From Gammaproteobacteria bacterium (lineage in GTDB: Bacteria; Pseudomonadota; Gammaproteobacteria; Steroidobacterales; Woeseiaceae): a stretch of DNA of 52,739 nucleotides. The stretch is from assembly GCA_009937505.1 (NCBI GenBank), contig JAACFJ010000004.1:1-52739 (forward strand). The letters are read 5' to 3'. Position 1 is the first letter of the stretch; the number at the start of each line of letters is the position of its first letter. The notes below the pieces were generated by a model. The model was not told the origin of the DNA. It did no database searches and worked only from the letters and a program-made list of their open reading frames with translations. The position numbers were made by a program, and so were the translations under genes. Below, one piece after another: positions 45,511 through 52,739 of the stretch.

Positions 45511-46073
45511 GCCTCACCGAGCGCGTTTTTTTGCAGCAACTCCCAGTGCGGCTTGAACGCCTCGACCTTGCGTTGCGCCGCGGCCTTGTCTTTCTCGCCA
45601 AATTGCTCGAGCAATTCGTCGAGCGTACACACCATCGAGGGAACGCCCTTGGTGAATTCCGCGCCGTCGAGGAAGAGCACTCGCCCCTCGACCGGAACCT
45701 GGCGCACGATCTGTTTTACCGCGGCGATACGGTCGTACAGCGCCGGCTGTGGATTCGAAAACGTGAAGCGTCGATCCTTGCTGATCACGGTCCAGTCCTG
45801 CATCTTGTCGCTACCGAAAACCACGCCCTGAACGTCTTTGATGTGCAGGATCAGCAGGCCCTGGGAGGTCAGCAACAGGTAATCGATCTGAATCTCACCG
45901 CCGTCCGAGTCGGGAACGACAAGCCCCTCGATGCGGGCGTAGGCGATTTCCCTGAGCACGCGCTGCAGGTGGTCTCCACCGGCGCGTCGCCGATAGACGA
46001 GCCAAATGACGAGCAGCAGCAACAGGACCGGCAACAACCAGGTCGCGTTAACCGAATTAAGGACGTCTGCCAT
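45507..46073 (-). CDS. Membrane-anchored NERD-domain protein
   Basis: A 188-residue protein with one N-terminal membrane helix (about residues 11-27) and a nuclease-related (NERD) domain. The IQIDYLLLTSQGLLILHIKDVQG block near residues 62-84 corresponds to the D...E-x-K nuclease core, with the usual E-x-K appearing as H-I-K. If catalytic residues are really changed, the domain may only bind nucleic acid. It lies 65 bases downstream of thrC on the same strand and overlaps the GNAT gene by four bases. Confidence 0.82.
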   Translation of the reverse strand: MADVLNSVNATWLLPVLLLLLVIWLVYRRRAGGDHLQRVLREIAYARIEGLVVPDSDGGEIQIDYLLLTSQGLLILHIKDVQGVVFGSDKMQDWTVISKDRRFTFSNPQPALYDRIAAVKQIVRQVPVEGRVLFLDGAEFTKGVPSMVCTLDELLEQFGEKDKAAAQRKVEAFKPHWELLQKNALGEA

Positions 46074-46138
46074 TTGCCGGAGCCGGCTCCCGATAACCTG
46101 CCGTATTAATGGCGACTGATAGCGCCATCGTCAAGCGT

Positions 46139-47449
46139 TCATGCCGAAAAGAATTCGTGCAGGGCCACATCGAGCGCCGCGAGGTCAGCATCGATGGCGA
46201 CAGAGCGGCTCGGCCGCGCAAGAATCTCCGCGAGTCCTTGCGGTAATGGCACCGTGGCACCGATCAGCGGCTCCACGATCGTTTCGAACTTGGCCGGGTG
46301 GGCGGTCGCCACCAGGATCCAGTCATGCCCGGTCTTCAGCTCGTCGTCCAGCTCGCGCCAGGTATGCGTTGCCGTCGCGGTATGCGGACAGGTTGCGAAG
46401 CCGAATGCCTCGTAATCCTCGCGTATCGCCGCCTCGATCAAATCGTCCGTAACGGCGAGGACGCCCAGCCGCTCGCGCAGAACGTCGGCATCGCCGACGA
46501 GACTGCGCAATCGCTCCATATTGCTGGGATCGCCGACGTCCATCGCCGACGCGAGCGTTTGCACGCTCGGGCGCGGCAGCCACTTGAGCGTCTCGAAATA
46601 GTCGCTGATCGTCCGATTTGCATTCGTCGCGAGAATGATCGGGCCGATGGGCAGGCCCATCTCACGCGCCATGACGCAGGCGAGCGCGTTGCCCAGGTTA
46701 CCGGTCGGAACGATGAAGCCCGGTTTGCGCCCGGTCTGCGCATAGTGCTCGAGGCTCGCGTGCGCGTAGTAGGTGCTCTGCGGCAACAGCCGGCCGATGT
46801 TGATGCTGTTCGCGGAACTGAAGCGAAATCGACTGCCGAGGCCCGTGTCCGCCAGCGCACTCTTGACCAGCGCCTGGCAATCGTCGAACGCGCCCCGAAC
46901 CCGCAATGACAGCACGTTGTCACCCCAGCAGGTCAGCTGCTGCGCCTGGCGATCCGAGACGCGGCCCTCCGGAAACAGGACGACCACGCGCATGCCGGGC
47001 CGCTCGTTGAACGCCGCGGCAACCGCGCCGCCGGTATCCCCCGAGGTAGCCACGAGAATCGTCAGTGGGGAAGCGTCGTCGCCTTGCAGGCGCGTGAGAC
47101 AGGCGGCCAGGAACCCCGCACCGACGTCCTTGAACGCAGCCGTCGGCCCGTGATAAAGCTCCAGCAGGCTCGCGGATCCCTCGCCGGCCGGCAGCGGCGT
47201 GACGGGAATCGGGAAGCTGAACGTCTCTGCGAGGATCGCCTGCAGGTCGTCCTGCAGCGACGACCCGGAAAAGAATGGCGCCATCAGCCGCGCCGCGACC
47301 TCCGGGATCGAGCTTGCGGCCGCGAAGTCCTCGGCCATGAAAGCGGCAAGCTGCTGCGGCAGGAACAGACCGCCGTCGCTTGCAATGCCACGCACGAGCG
47401 CTTCATCCAGCGTAACCGGCCCTGCCCCGCGTGTACTGAAGTACTGCAT
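46139..47449 (-). CDS. thrC: Threonine synthase
   Basis: PLP enzyme that turns O-phosphohomoserine into threonine. The 436-residue protein has the opening MQYFSTRGAGP, the PLP-lysine block HGPTAAFKDVGAGF near residue 105, the phosphate-binding TSGDTGGAVAAAF near residue 137 and the VPTGNLGNALAC region near residue 250. The start at 47449 lies two bases after the thrB stop. It closes the thrA-thrB-thrC operon. Confidence 0.97.
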   Translation of the reverse strand: MQYFSTRGAGPVTLDEALVRGIASDGGLFLPQQLAAFMAEDFAAASSIPEVAARLMAPFFSGSSLQDDLQAILAETFSFPIPVTPLPAGEGSASLLELYHGPTAAFKDVGAGFLAACLTRLQGDDASPLTILVATSGDTGGAVAAAFNERPGMRVVVLFPEGRVSDRQAQQLTCWGDNVLSLRVRGAFDDCQALVKSALADTGLGSRFRFSSANSINIGRLLPQSTYYAHASLEHYAQTGRKPGFIVPTGNLGNALACVMAREMGLPIGPIILATNANRTISDYFETLKWLPRPSVQTLASAMDVGDPSNMERLRSLVGDADVLRERLGVLAVTDDLIEAAIREDYEAFGFATCPHTATATHTWRELDDELKTGHDWILVATAHPAKFETIVEPLIGATVPLPQGLAEILARPSRSVAIDADLAALDVALHEFFSA

Positions 47450-47451
47450 GG

Positions 47452-48396
47452 TCAGGTTTCCAGCCTGGCGCCTTCCGCATCCAGCGGGCTTACCCAGGAC
47501 TGGCATTCGATGCCGAGAGCGAGGCAGGCCTGCTCCATGGCGCTGGCCATGTTGAGCCCTTTGCGCTCCTCGCAAAGGGCGAAAATGCTCGGGCCGCTAC
47601 CCGACAGGCTGCAGCCCAGGGCGCCTGCTCGCATCGCGGCTTCCTTGACGTTTTCGAAGCACGAAACTGCTCCCGCGCGCTGCGGCTCGATGACCACGTC
47701 GCGGAGCGTGCGGCCGATCAGGTCAATGTCCCCGGCCATGCACGCGGCAACGAAACCGGCCAGGTATCCCTGCTGCTGGAGCCATTGCTCCATGGAATAA
47801 CCTCTTGCCAGGCCGCGGCGCGCATGCGCGGTATTGACCTGCAGCTCCGGGTGCACCAGTACGGCGCTAACGCCGGCCGGCACCGGGAGGCGCACGACTT
47901 CGGGCAGCAGCACGGTCGGGCACAGCACCAGCCCCCCGAGGAGACTCGGTGCGACGTTATCCGCGTGCAGTCCGCCGCTCGCGTACTGTTCTCCTGCGAG
48001 CGCATGGGGCAATAGCCCTGCTGTTTCGAGCGGCTCGTCGAGCAGCGCGTTGACCGCCACGACCGCCGCAACCGCAGACGCTGCCGAACTGCCCATGCCG
48101 GACTGTAGCGGCACGCCCTTGTGCACCTTGAGCGAGGCGCCGCCGGTGGCGCCCGCAGCATCCCACAGGGACTGGGCGGCAATGGATGCCGTGTTCTCGC
48201 GCGGATCGGTCGACAGATAGGGATGAATTTCGCCGTCCAGCCCACGCACCTCCTCGATCGATATGCCCGGCGTGTCGCTGCGCGCCGCGATCACGCGGTC
48301 GCCGGCGCCGCCGCTCAGGGCCAGGCCGAGCATGTCGAAACCGACGCCCAGGTTGCCGATGGACGCGGGCGCAAATGCCGTTACCGTGTCAGACAT
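47452..48396 (-). CDS. thrB: Homoserine kinase
   Basis: GHMP kinase that phosphorylates homoserine. The 314-residue protein has the N-terminal FAPASIGNLGVGFDMLG motif (residues ~8-24), the ATP loop PLQSGMGSSAASAVAA near residue 90 and the C-terminal CSLSGSGPSIFAL near residue 265. The start at 48396 overlaps the end of thrA by eight bases, and thrC follows after two, showing tight translational coupling. Confidence 0.97.
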   Translation of the reverse strand: MSDTVTAFAPASIGNLGVGFDMLGLALSGGAGDRVIAARSDTPGISIEEVRGLDGEIHPYLSTDPRENTASIAAQSLWDAAGATGGASLKVHKGVPLQSGMGSSAASAVAAVVAVNALLDEPLETAGLLPHALAGEQYASGGLHADNVAPSLLGGLVLCPTVLLPEVVRLPVPAGVSAVLVHPELQVNTAHARRGLARGYSMEQWLQQQGYLAGFVAACMAGDIDLIGRTLRDVVIEPQRAGAVSCFENVKEAAMRAGALGCSLSGSGPSIFALCEERKGLNMASAMEQACLALGIECQSWVSPLDAEGARLET

Positions 48397-50875
48397 AGCC
48401 CGCACCGGTGCTGAGGTAGTTGGCAAGGCGCAGCAGATCCGCAAAGACCCCGGCGGCCGTCACCTCCGGGCCCGCGCCCGGGCCCTGTACAACGAGCGGA
48501 TTGGCCGAGTAACGGTCGGACTTGAACTGCACGATATTGTCGGTCAGGTTGATATTGGAGAACGGATGGTCCGTATCCACGGCCTCGAGCCCGACAGACG
48601 CATTCCCGCCCGCATCGAATCGGGCGACGTAGCGCAGCCGCTTGTCCTGCTTCACCGCATCGCGATACAGCGCATCGATCTCGCCATCGTACTCCGGCAG
48701 CCGCTCGAGGAACTCGTCGATGCTGCAGTCGCGCAAGCCCTCGGGAACCAGGTTCTGCACCGGAAAGTCGCCGATCTCGATCGGCTCGCCGAGTTCCCTT
48801 GCGAGAATTGTCAGCTTGCGGGCGACGTCCATGCCGGACAGGTCATCGCGAGGATCTGGTTCGGTGAATCCGTTTTCCCTGGCTTCACGGACGATATCCG
48901 AGAATGGCCGCGAGCCGTCGTAGACGTTGAACAGATACGCCAGGGTACCCGAGAAGATGCCCTGTACGGAATGGACCTCGTCGCCGGTCTGGATGAGATC
49001 GCACAGCGTCGTGATGATCGGCAGCGCCGCACCGACCGTGGTCTCGTAGAAGTAATGGGCACTGCCCTCGTCGGCAGCCGCCTGCAGGGCCCGGTAGCTT
49101 TCGAAGGAACCGCTGAACGCTTTCTTGTTGGGCGTGATGACGTGGATACCGCGCGACAGCCACTCGGTGTACTGCGACGCGATGAATTCGCTGGCCGTGC
49201 AGTCGATCATGATCGCGTGCGGCAGATGATCCGGATTTACGTGGGCCTCGAAGGCTGCCAGGTCGAGATCGACTGCCCCGCCATCGAATGCCGTCTGCCA
49301 CCCGGTGAGGTCGATGCGCCGGTCGCCGAGCAACATCTCGCGCGAGCGTGCGATGCCCCGTACGCGCAGGTCGAGATTGAACTGGTTCTCCAGCCGTGCA
49401 TGCTGTTTCTCGATCTGCCGCAACAGGGTGCTGCCGACGGTACCGGGGCCAATCAGCCCGATCGAGACGGTCTTCGCCGACAGGTAGAAGCCCGAGTGGG
49501 CCGCTCGCAACGCGCGGGTCGCTTCGTCGGAATCGACGACGGCCGAGATATTGCGCTCCGAAGATCCCTGCGCGATCGCACGAACGTTGATACCGGCGCG
49601 GCCGAGCGTGCCGAAAAAGCGGGCTGCGATGCCCGGCGTCCCGGCCATGCCGTCGCCAACCACCGCCACGATGCTCTGTGAATCGGTGACGTCGACGCTG
49701 TGAATCTGCCCGCTCGCCAGTTCCTCGGCGAACGCATCGGAAATAACCTGCCTCGCACGTTCGGCGAGTACTCTCGGCACGGCGATACAGATCGAATGCT
49801 CGGAACTCGCCTGCGAAATAAGCGTTACCGAGACGCCCGCGTTCTTCAGAGACGCAAACAAGCGATCCGCGGTGCCGGGCACACCGATCATGCCCGCACC
49901 TTCCAGGTTGACCAGGGCCATATCGCCAATCGCCGTGATGCCCTTGATGCTGTCCGCCAGCGCCGCATCTGCCGCAATGCGGCTGCCCGGGTGTTCCGGG
50001 TTGCGACTGTTGCGAATGAAAACGGGGATATCGTTGTCGATGACCGGGCCGAGCGTCTGCGGGTGGATGACTTTTGCGCCGAAGTACGCGAGTTCCATGG
50101 CTTCGTTATAGGTCAGCTGGTCGATAACCCGCGCCTCGGGCACTCGGTTCGGATCGGCACTCATGACGCCGTCGACGTCCGTCCAGATGCTGAGTTCGCA
50201 GGCGCTGCTCAGTGCCGCGAAAATCGCGGCCGAGTAGTCGCTGCCGTTGCGGCCGAGGGTGGTTTGCAGGCCGGTTTCGTCCGACGCGATAAAGCCCGTC
50301 ATCACGGCAATGCCCGTGAAATCGGCGGGCACGACGTCCCTGAAATTCTGCCGGGATTCTTCCCAAAGCACCGTGGGACCCAGCTCGGTCTGGTGAACAG
50401 TGATCACCTGCCGCGCGTCGATCCAGGTGCCGCCACGTTCGGGCGCGAGCTTTCCGATCAGGGCCGCAAGCAGGCGCGCCGACCAGATTTCGCCGTAGCC
50501 GGCGACGACGTCGCGGCTTCTTTGCGGCGCCGATCGCACGAGCGCGATGGCCTTCAATACGTCCCGGATGTCCTCCGCATCCTGTCCCCAGGCATCGAGC
50601 ACCTGTACCAGGGCATCACCATCGATCAGCGCCTTCGCCGTCTGTGCGTAGCGTTCCCCGATGGCGTTGAGGCCCGTTTCGAATGCACTGTCGTCGCGCT
50701 CAGCCTGGCTGGCCAGGTTCAGGAGCGCATCGGTCATGCCGCCCATGGCGGAAACGACGACGCCGACGCGCTCGCCGGGCCGTTCGATCATGAGGCCGGC
50801 TACGCGCGCGAAACAGTCGGCGTCGGCGAGGCTGCTGCCCCCGAACTTATGAATTTTCCAGCGATCGTCCGCCAA
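48389..50875 (-). CDS. thrA: Bifunctional aspartokinase/homoserine dehydrogenase
   Basis: First and third enzymes of the threonine branch in one chain of 828 residues. The aspartokinase part opens HKFGGSSLADADCF, with SAMGGMTDALL near residue 43 and GRNGSDYSAAIFAAL near residue 215. Two ACT domains follow (about 320-460). The homoserine dehydrogenase part begins GLIGPGTVGSTLLRQI near residue 468 and has EPDPRDDLSGMDVARKLTIL near residue 675. The start is a TTG at 50875, which fits the length of known ThrA. The frame stays open 96 codons further upstream but has no family match. I found no threonine/isoleucine-rich leader peptide. Confidence 0.97.
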   Translation of the reverse strand: MADDRWKIHKFGGSSLADADCFARVAGLMIERPGERVGVVVSAMGGMTDALLNLASQAERDDSAFETGLNAIGERYAQTAKALIDGDALVQVLDAWGQDAEDIRDVLKAIALVRSAPQRSRDVVAGYGEIWSARLLAALIGKLAPERGGTWIDARQVITVHQTELGPTVLWEESRQNFRDVVPADFTGIAVMTGFIASDETGLQTTLGRNGSDYSAAIFAALSSACELSIWTDVDGVMSADPNRVPEARVIDQLTYNEAMELAYFGAKVIHPQTLGPVIDNDIPVFIRNSRNPEHPGSRIAADAALADSIKGITAIGDMALVNLEGAGMIGVPGTADRLFASLKNAGVSVTLISQASSEHSICIAVPRVLAERARQVISDAFAEELASGQIHSVDVTDSQSIVAVVGDGMAGTPGIAARFFGTLGRAGINVRAIAQGSSERNISAVVDSDEATRALRAAHSGFYLSAKTVSIGLIGPGTVGSTLLRQIEKQHARLENQFNLDLRVRGIARSREMLLGDRRIDLTGWQTAFDGGAVDLDLAAFEAHVNPDHLPHAIMIDCTASEFIASQYTEWLSRGIHVITPNKKAFSGSFESYRALQAAADEGSAHYFYETTVGAALPIITTLCDLIQTGDEVHSVQGIFSGTLAYLFNVYDGSRPFSDIVREARENGFTEPDPRDDLSGMDVARKLTILARELGEPIEIGDFPVQNLVPEGLRDCSIDEFLERLPEYDGEIDALYRDAVKQDKRLRYVARFDAGGNASVGLEAVDTDHPFSNINLTDNIVQFKSDRYSANPLVVQGPGAGPEVTAAGVFADLLRLANYLSTGAGYV

Positions 50876-51118
50876 TTGCCCGTTTGCCCTGTACGCAAAA
50901 CGCTGAATGATAGCGGCAGATTCTGGCGCCGTCGCCTGTTTTATCTGAAACGAAAATGCCAAGCCACATGCCGCTTGCTCCTTGGGCTCGCATGACCGTC
51001 CTGAGGACAAGGTAATACTCCATCCCCCAGATCTTCGTAACACCGTCTTACTGAGTGACGTACGCCGGTAGATGTTGGATACTCCCCGGATCCTGCCAGT
51101 TGCAGAATCACTCAAGAC

Positions 51119-52711
51119 ATGGTGCAGTCGACAGTCGAACGAATTTGGCAATCGTACGGGCAAATGAACCGTAATCCAGCCACCATTGCGGTGACGGCCG
51201 TGTTGCTCTTCCTCGTAGCACTGTTGGCATACGGTCCGTCGCTAAAGACCGGATTCGTATGGGATGCCGAGTATCTCTACACGAGGAACGCAGAGATCCA
51301 GAACCTGGAAAACCTAAGCAGAGTTTTCGGATCGACAGTGCTTGAAGAAGATGCGACCGGCGAGAGGGCCGTTTCGCTCCGTTATTATCGGCCGCTCACC
51401 AAAGCCTACTACATTGTCGGACATGCTGGTCTTGGCAAATCGCCAATCGCGTATAAGGCCGTGAGTGTAATCCTCCACGCTACAGTGACCTTGCTCGTAT
51501 TTCTCTTCATTCTCTCGGTTACATCAAACACGTTTGTTGCGACATTCGCGACCCTATTATTTTCCGTAAATCCTATCCATACCGAAGCTGTAGTCTGGAC
51601 CTATTCCGTCTCTTATCTGCTTGTCGCATGCTTTTCGCTGGGAACGCTGCTCCTGTACAGGAGTGGGAAAACCGTATTAGCGCTAGCTGTGTTTGCGGCA
51701 GCGTTACTTAGCCACGAAATGGCCGTATTGGTTCTGCCGATTCTGTTTATCCACAAATGGCTTCTCGAGGATGGTAACCATTGGCGAGATTTTCTGGCTC
51801 TCGCGCCATTCCTGATCTTATTAGCGCTCTTTCTTATTTTGCGCACTTCAGTCGTCGGCTCCGTCCCCATCTCCAGCGCAGATCCACTGACCTTTCTAAA
51901 TACCGCCGCTGTCGTCATTAAGCGTTATCTGAAAATGCTTTTCTGGCCCGATGCACCGGTTACTATCTACCTCAACGAAGATTTCCTCGACATCTCCGCC
52001 GAGCTGGTCATTTCCTACGCAGTCTGCTTATTTCTTGCGATCTCGGCGTTTATATTCTGGAAGCGCGATCGCAAATCGTTGTTTTGGCTACTCTGGTTTG
52101 GCACATGGGTTTCAATATCGCTAAACATCGGAAAACTTGGCGAATACCTTATGGCGGAGAAGCTCATCTACCTAGCATCTGTCGGGATTTTTGTGTTGTT
52201 GGTGGGCACTGCGTGGTTAGTGTTTGCAAATCACCGCCATTACCTGGCCGTTTTTCTGATTGCGATCGCGGGAATACAGCTGTTCTTGACGTGGAATCGA
52301 GTACCCTACTGGCATGATACGTCGACGTATCTTGAGGCGGGTCTCCAACACAGCCCGACATTCTATCTAGGCAATTACGCTTTAGGCGACTACTACATAT
52401 TGCACGATCAATTCGATAAGGCTTACCCGTATATCGAAGCAAGTGTCGCCAACAGACCCGATTTTTCACAGGGGCTCAATAGCCTGGGGGGGCTCAACTA
52501 TGTACGCGGAAATTTGCACGAGGCTATTCGATACTGGGGGATGGCCACCACCCAGGACCCCAGCAATCCCATGCCGCACTTCAATATTGGCCTCGCTCTA
52601 AGAAAACTAGGTAAGATTGAGGAATCAAGATTGCACTTCGATCGATACCTCGAACGCGAGCCTAATCCTCCTGCTACTGTAGTCGAACGTCTAGAATCTT
52701 TTGGTTATTGA
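51119..52711 (+). CDS. TMTC/GT-C-like membrane protein with C-terminal TPRs
   Basis: A 530-residue protein with about ten membrane helices (residues ~20-400) followed by roughly three TPR motifs (about 415-520). The first periplasmic loop has FVWDAEYL near residue 47 and RYYRPLTKAYY near residue 88, and the third helix region carries NPIHTEAVVWTYSVSYLL near residue 150. These features resemble TMTC-type O-mannosyltransferases and other GT-C enzymes that use lipid-linked sugars. The substrate is unknown. Base composition looks AT-richer than the neighbours, hinting at transfer. ATG 51164 (MNRNPATI) is a possible alternative start. It diverges from thrA. Confidence 0.82.
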   Translation: MVQSTVERIWQSYGQMNRNPATIAVTAVLLFLVALLAYGPSLKTGFVWDAEYLYTRNAEIQNLENLSRVFGSTVLEEDATGERAVSLRYYRPLTKAYYIVGHAGLGKSPIAYKAVSVILHATVTLLVFLFILSVTSNTFVATFATLLFSVNPIHTEAVVWTYSVSYLLVACFSLGTLLLYRSGKTVLALAVFAAALLSHEMAVLVLPILFIHKWLLEDGNHWRDFLALAPFLILLALFLILRTSVVGSVPISSADPLTFLNTAAVVIKRYLKMLFWPDAPVTIYLNEDFLDISAELVISYAVCLFLAISAFIFWKRDRKSLFWLLWFGTWVSISLNIGKLGEYLMAEKLIYLASVGIFVLLVGTAWLVFANHRHYLAVFLIAIAGIQLFLTWNRVPYWHDTSTYLEAGLQHSPTFYLGNYALGDYYILHDQFDKAYPYIEASVANRPDFSQGLNSLGGLNYVRGNLHEAIRYWGMATTQDPSNPMPHFNIGLALRKLGKIEESRLHFDRYLEREPNPPATVVERLESFGY

Positions 52712-52730
52712 GGAGCCAGAGGCGCGAAAG

Positions 52731-52739
52731 ATGGCATCT
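52731..52739 (+). CDS. Possible start of the next gene
   Basis: An ATG at 52731, read M-A-S, follows GAGGAGCC and AGGCGCG tracts 19 bases after the preceding stop. Only three codons are visible, so it may or may not be a gene start. Confidence 0.25.

Noticed and set aside
46109-46128. ATGGCG/CGCCAT hairpin after thrC as a terminator
   Set aside because: Stem of only 6 bp with an 8-base loop and no T-run on the minus strand.
48263-51000. Large plus-strand frames opposite thrA and thrB (48263-49681 and 49700-50995)
   Set aside because: Shadows of the threonine operon, with no recognisable domains.
50876-51118. Threonine attenuator leader upstream of thrA
   Set aside because: No short frame rich in Thr and Ile codons and no terminator/antiterminator hairpin set was visible.

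Overview
The window is a gene-dense, high-GC chromosomal segment from a free-living, aerobic, Gram-negative bacterium. Cytochrome c maturation (Ccm system I), outer-membrane lipoproteins with lipoboxes, a PhoP/PhoQ-type two-component pair and the gene orders uvrC-pgsA-tRNA-Gly, nudJ-mnmA near purB, and thrA-thrB-thrC all point to Gammaproteobacteria. A marine lineage near Woeseiaceae is my best guess, but it rests on overall feel rather than a computed phylogeny. No intergenic stretch reaches 300 bases. I see no prophage, intact insertion sequence or CRISPR array.

Layout. 1-1335: start of ccmC, then ccmB and ccmA (minus strand). 1602-4828: an ExeA-type ATPase with an FHA domain, thymidine kinase, a tiny zinc-ribbon-like protein and an unrecognised membrane protein. 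4833-6969: a REP-like repeat and a two-HKD phospholipase-D lipoprotein. 7152-9029: a YgbA-type protein with a methyltransferase, then DUF1330 and SnoaL-like proteins. 9206-12547: four tRNA genes (Val, Leu, Cys, Gly) with two protein genes between them. 12575-18510: pgsA, uvrC, family-5 uracil-DNA glycosylase, icd and class II DAHP synthase, all minus strand. 18595-21283: a saccharopine-dehydrogenase-like gene and an ALDH7-type dehydrogenase, probably for lysine breakdown. 21284-21420: a compact repeat structure with a perfect 28-bp inverted repeat and a 40-bp tandem duplication, which runs into the 3' end of an asparaginase gene. 21956-24171: NfeD plus slipin. 24199-27290: histidine kinase, response regulator, a PepSY-like protein and a glycine-zipper protein. 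27433-30251: mazG, a CoA-type Nudix hydrolase and fumC. 30356-38743: purB, a DUF7931-like gene, nudJ, mnmA, acnA, a sirtuin and DUF2333. 38734-40552: a small lipoprotein, a YgjP-type metallopeptidase and a beta-solenoid repeat protein. 40692-43415: an ABC exporter pair and TatD. 43444-44760: a CBS-pair protein divergent from a Crp/Fnr regulator. 44953-50875: thrA-thrB-thrC followed by NERD and GNAT genes. 51119-52711: a GT-C/TPR membrane protein that looks AT-richer than its surroundings.

How the genes fit together. Three TCA-cycle enzymes (icd, fumC, acnA) and cytochrome c maturation indicate respiratory metabolism. Threonine, chorismate and purine biosynthesis are present in part. Housecleaning functions are numerous: two Nudix hydrolases, MazG, UDGb, UvrC and TatD.

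The most unusual observations are these. The tRNA-Gly(GCC)/tRNA-Cys(GCA)/tRNA-Leu(TAA) set that follows pgsA in E. coli keeps its order and strand here, but is split by two protein genes. One of those genes encodes a receiver-transmembrane-OmpA-like fusion. A palindromic repeat supplies the stop codon of the asparaginase gene. The sirtuin appears to start at CTG inside the end of acnA.
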